64,000 bases of DNA from Sphingobacterium yanglingense (lineage in GTDB: Bacteria; Bacteroidota; Bacteroidia; Sphingobacteriales; Sphingobacteriaceae): the NCBI RefSeq assembly GCF_004363245.1, contig NZ_SNYV01000013.1, positions 86,939 to 150,938 on the forward strand, read 5' to 3'. Below the pieces are notes generated by a model. The model saw only the letters and a list, made by a program, of their open reading frames with translations, did not search any database and had not been told where the DNA came from. The translations under genes and the position numbers were made by a program. The number at the start of each line of letters is the position of its first letter. The stretch's first letter is position 1. Below, in pieces: positions 62,052-64,000 of this stretch.

Positions 62052-63224
62052 TTAGGGTCTTTTATTTTTTATTATCAATTCTTTATCCCGGATCTCAAAA
62101 TCAAAATCGGATCCAAATTGAAGTACATTGAGTACTTTGGCAAGACTTAGATCTCGGCTCATACTTCCCGAGTATTGTTTTTTCATGTCGATATCCCCGG
62201 CAAATTTGACCTGTACATCGTACCAACGGCTCAGTTCGTAAGCGATTTGTATCATGTCATCATTTTCAAATCGAAACTCTTTATTCTTCCAGGCCAGTTC
62301 TTTTGCGAGATTAGCTTTGTTGATATCAAATTTTTCACCATTCCATTCCCCCTGATGACCGGGATTCAGTAATGTTTTCTGTCCCTTTGAAAGGAGTTCC
62401 ACTTTGCCTTGTTCCAATGTTGTTCTTACCCGATCGGTATAAGCATTTACATTAAATCTAGTGCCTAATACGCGGACCTCCGTTCCGTTTGCTTCAACGA
62501 TGAAAGGATGTAGAGCATCATGGCTCACGTCAAAATAGGCTTCACCTTCAATCTTGACTTTACGATCAGTGCCAGAGAAAGCATTGGGGAATGTGAGTTT
62601 AGAGTTTGCATTGACCCATACTTTGGTCTGATCAGCCAGTACTACCGTGTAGTATGCACCTTTCGGTACCACCATTTGATTCAATGCCGTAGGTGCTGAT
62701 ATTTCATTGGGATCAATTGTAATCTGCAACTCATTACCAGTTGTATTTAGGGTCATTCCTTGATTGTTACTGATATTTTTATGCTGATCCAGGGTTATGC
62801 TACGTCCATCCGCTAGGATAAGGGTTGCACCTTGGACAGCAGCCTGTACGTCATTTTTAATGTTTTCTTTGTTCTGTGCTATGGTATCTGTTTCCGTAGG
62901 ACGCAGGTAATGATTGGCCAGATAGAGAAATAGACCGATGAGCAGAGCAGCTGCATAGGGTAACAAGCGTCTGAAAAGGTTGAACTGATGTACTTTAGGT
63001 TTTAGCTTATCTTTCACCTTAATCCAATCGTCTTCCGTATCGACATTTGAAAACATTTTTAGGTGTTTCACTTTTCCTTCCATATTGGTTAGCTCTTCAA
63101 ATAATTGCTCATTTGCGTCAGATTGCGCTCGCCAATCCGTTAGAAGTTTTGATTCTTCTGCAGACAATGGAGATTCTGTAAAACACTTGCTTAATATCAG
63201 TGTAATTTCTTTTCTATTGTTCAT
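62052..63224 (-). CDS. FecR-family anti-sigma factor
   Basis: 390 residues: an N-terminal cytoplasmic part, a membrane helix (about 87-104, LLPYAAALLIGLFLYLA), a periplasmic FecR domain (VPKGAYYTVVLADQTKVWVN, GEAYFDVSHD) and a C-terminal DUF4974-like domain (MSRDLSLAKVLNVLQFG). Partner of the sigma factor encoded 48 bp upstream and of the STN domain of the downstream SusC. Confidence 0.94.
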   Translation of the reverse strand: MNNRKEITLILSKCFTESPLSAEESKLLTDWRAQSDANEQLFEELTNMEGKVKHLKMFSNVDTEDDWIKVKDKLKPKVHQFNLFRRLLPYAAALLIGLFLYLANHYLRPTETDTIAQNKENIKNDVQAAVQGATLILADGRSITLDQHKNISNNQGMTLNTTGNELQITIDPNEISAPTALNQMVVPKGAYYTVVLADQTKVWVNANSKLTFPNAFSGTDRKVKIEGEAYFDVSHDALHPFIVEANGTEVRVLGTRFNVNAYTDRVRTTLEQGKVELLSKGQKTLLNPGHQGEWNGEKFDINKANLAKELAWKNKEFRFENDDMIQIAYELSRWYDVQVKFAGDIDMKKQYSGSMSRDLSLAKVLNVLQFGSDFDFEIRDKELIIKNKRP

Positions 63225-63272
63225 TGGAGGGTATATACTCCTAAGTGAGGAAAAAGGGTGACAAGAAAAAAA

Positions 63273-63806
63273 TTATATTTTAATCAGTAGCAGGAATAGG
63301 GCGATAATATCAGGGTTCAACTTGGCTTTAAGTGCTTTCATGCCCCGTTGCTTCTGCGTTTTTACGGTATTTATGCTAATATTGAGCTCTTCAGCTACCT
63401 CTATATTTGAAAAACCTTCCAGATAGGTTTTCTTAAAAATAAGCTGACAGGAATCCGGGAGTGATTCTATCGCTTTGTATACAATCTCCAAAACCTCCGA
63501 ACGGATTATGTTTAATTCTATCATCTGCTCAGACTCCTGTTCAAACGACTGTTCTTTAGAAAACCGGTCTCTGACTCTTTTCTTTTTCAGTAGACTAAAG
63601 CATGCATTCCGTACGGATAGATAGAGATAATTTTTCAGATAATCTTCATTATCCTTAAAATCTGAGGTAAATTCTACCTGATGGAAAGACACGAATACGT
63701 CCTGAACGAGGTCTTTTGAAAGCTCTTCATCATGCAGATATTGCCAAGCGTAATGACACAGCATACGGTAATATTGTTTAAAAAGTCTTTCTGTTAGTGC
63801 ACTCAT
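63273..63806 (-). CDS. FecI-like ECF sigma factor (metallohydrolase locus)
   Basis: 177 residues. Region 2 has SKDLVQDVFVSFHQVEF (about 29-45). Region 4 has FSNIEVAEELNISINTVKTQKQRG (about 131-154). First gene of the minus-strand sigma-FecR-SusC-SusD set. Expected to drive that set after ligand sensing. Confidence 0.94.
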   Translation of the reverse strand: MSALTERLFKQYYRMLCHYAWQYLHDEELSKDLVQDVFVSFHQVEFTSDFKDNEDYLKNYLYLSVRNACFSLLKKKRVRDRFSKEQSFEQESEQMIELNIIRSEVLEIVYKAIESLPDSCQLIFKKTYLEGFSNIEVAEELNISINTVKTQKQRGMKALKAKLNPDIIALFLLLIKI

Positions 63807-63871
63807 TGCTCCAATATCTGTTCGTAGAAAATGGTTGTCTTTCCTTAAAATCTGATTTGAGGTCTATTGGG

Positions 63872-63879
63872 CAAAAGTA
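63872..63879 (-). promoter_or_regulatory. -7 promoter box (TACTTTTG) of the sigma factor gene
   Basis: Exact TAnnTTTG match on the minus strand, 65 bp before the ATG, giving a short 5' UTR. The rest of 63807-64000 shows no gene. Confidence 0.55.
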
Positions 63880-64000
63880 TGGAATTGATAATGGATTTGA
63901 AAACGAATTGTTTCACCAAGAAATAATTTTTAGCTTAGCAGCAGAAAACTAGCCGTTCGACACATGTATTCTGATTCAGATCCTGTTCATGCCGAAGTTC

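Noticed and set aside
26931-63806. CRISPR array, tRNA or rRNA genes, complete insertion sequence or integrase.
   Set aside because: Looked for in the gaps between genes; no regular spacer-repeat pattern, cloverleaf or transposase was found.

Overview
The window looks like chromosomal DNA from a Bacteroidota bacterium, most likely family Sphingobacteriaceae (Sphingobacterium- or Pedobacter-like). Four things point there: type IX secretion and gliding proteins (a CHU_C-type C-terminal domain, PorP/SprF, OmpA with PD40 repeats), three SusC/SusD loci each led by an ECF sigma factor and a FecR anti-sigma factor, TAnnTTTG -7 promoter boxes, and DUF4302, DUF6428 and DUF6799 proteins. No rRNA, tRNA, CRISPR array or complete insertion sequence was seen.

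Layout. 1-5.6 kb: 3' end of a giant repetitive adhesin, then PorP/SprF and OmpA-family genes. 5.6-8 kb: a lone ECF sigma factor, a hypothetical gene and an AAA ATPase. 8-21.6 kb (minus strand): a peptide-utilisation locus, sigma-FecR-SusC-SusD followed by S10, S9 and M14 peptidases. 21.8-24.4 kb (minus): an arsenic operon, arsR-DUF6428-arsC-acr3, with two matching palindromic operators. 24.8-26.9 kb: a 52-aa peptide gene and a fimbrillin-like lipoprotein. 27.2-28.5 kb: a mitochondrial-type (single-chain, FDX-ACB-containing) phenylalanyl-tRNA synthetase behind a leader peptide with seven consecutive Phe codons, with an in-frame TAA just before the anticodon-binding domain. 28.5-42.2 kb: an accessory region of GNAT acetyltransferases, a second arsenite-type permease, a methyltransferase, SUKH-like and unknown proteins, a GNAT-MarR operon, a DinB protein, a PNPOx-family oxidase, a zeta-type kinase with a small partner, a sulfatase, and ORF6N and sulfatase remnants. 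42.3-63.9 kb: two further Sus-type loci arranged tail to tail. The left one is sigma-FecR-SusC-SusD-TlpA-TlpA-thioredoxin. The right one is sigma-FecR-SusC-SusD-zinc metallohydrolase-DUF4302-thioredoxin. The two thioredoxins are paralogues that converge on one terminator.

Most unusual content. A ~180-bp repeat occurs three times within 5.5 kb of the accessory region (34575, 37860, 39824). On its minus strand each copy has a near-perfect sigma-54 promoter (GG-N10-GC), followed by a ~36-nt stretch and a strong terminator hairpin. The predicted 67-69-nt RNA is identical in all three copies apart from run lengths, while the flanking DNA has diverged. The pattern fits a family of RpoN-dependent small RNAs. 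The second highlight is the mitochondrial-type PheRS with its Phe7 leader, an apparent translational attenuator.

Working logic. The three sigma/FecR/SusC sets each have an STN (FecA-like) receptor, so substrate binding outside the cell should release the cognate sigma factor and switch on its own import and hydrolysis genes. One locus feeds on peptides. The substrates of the other two are unknown, though the thioredoxins and the zinc metallohydrolase suggest protein- or peptide-related cargo there as well.
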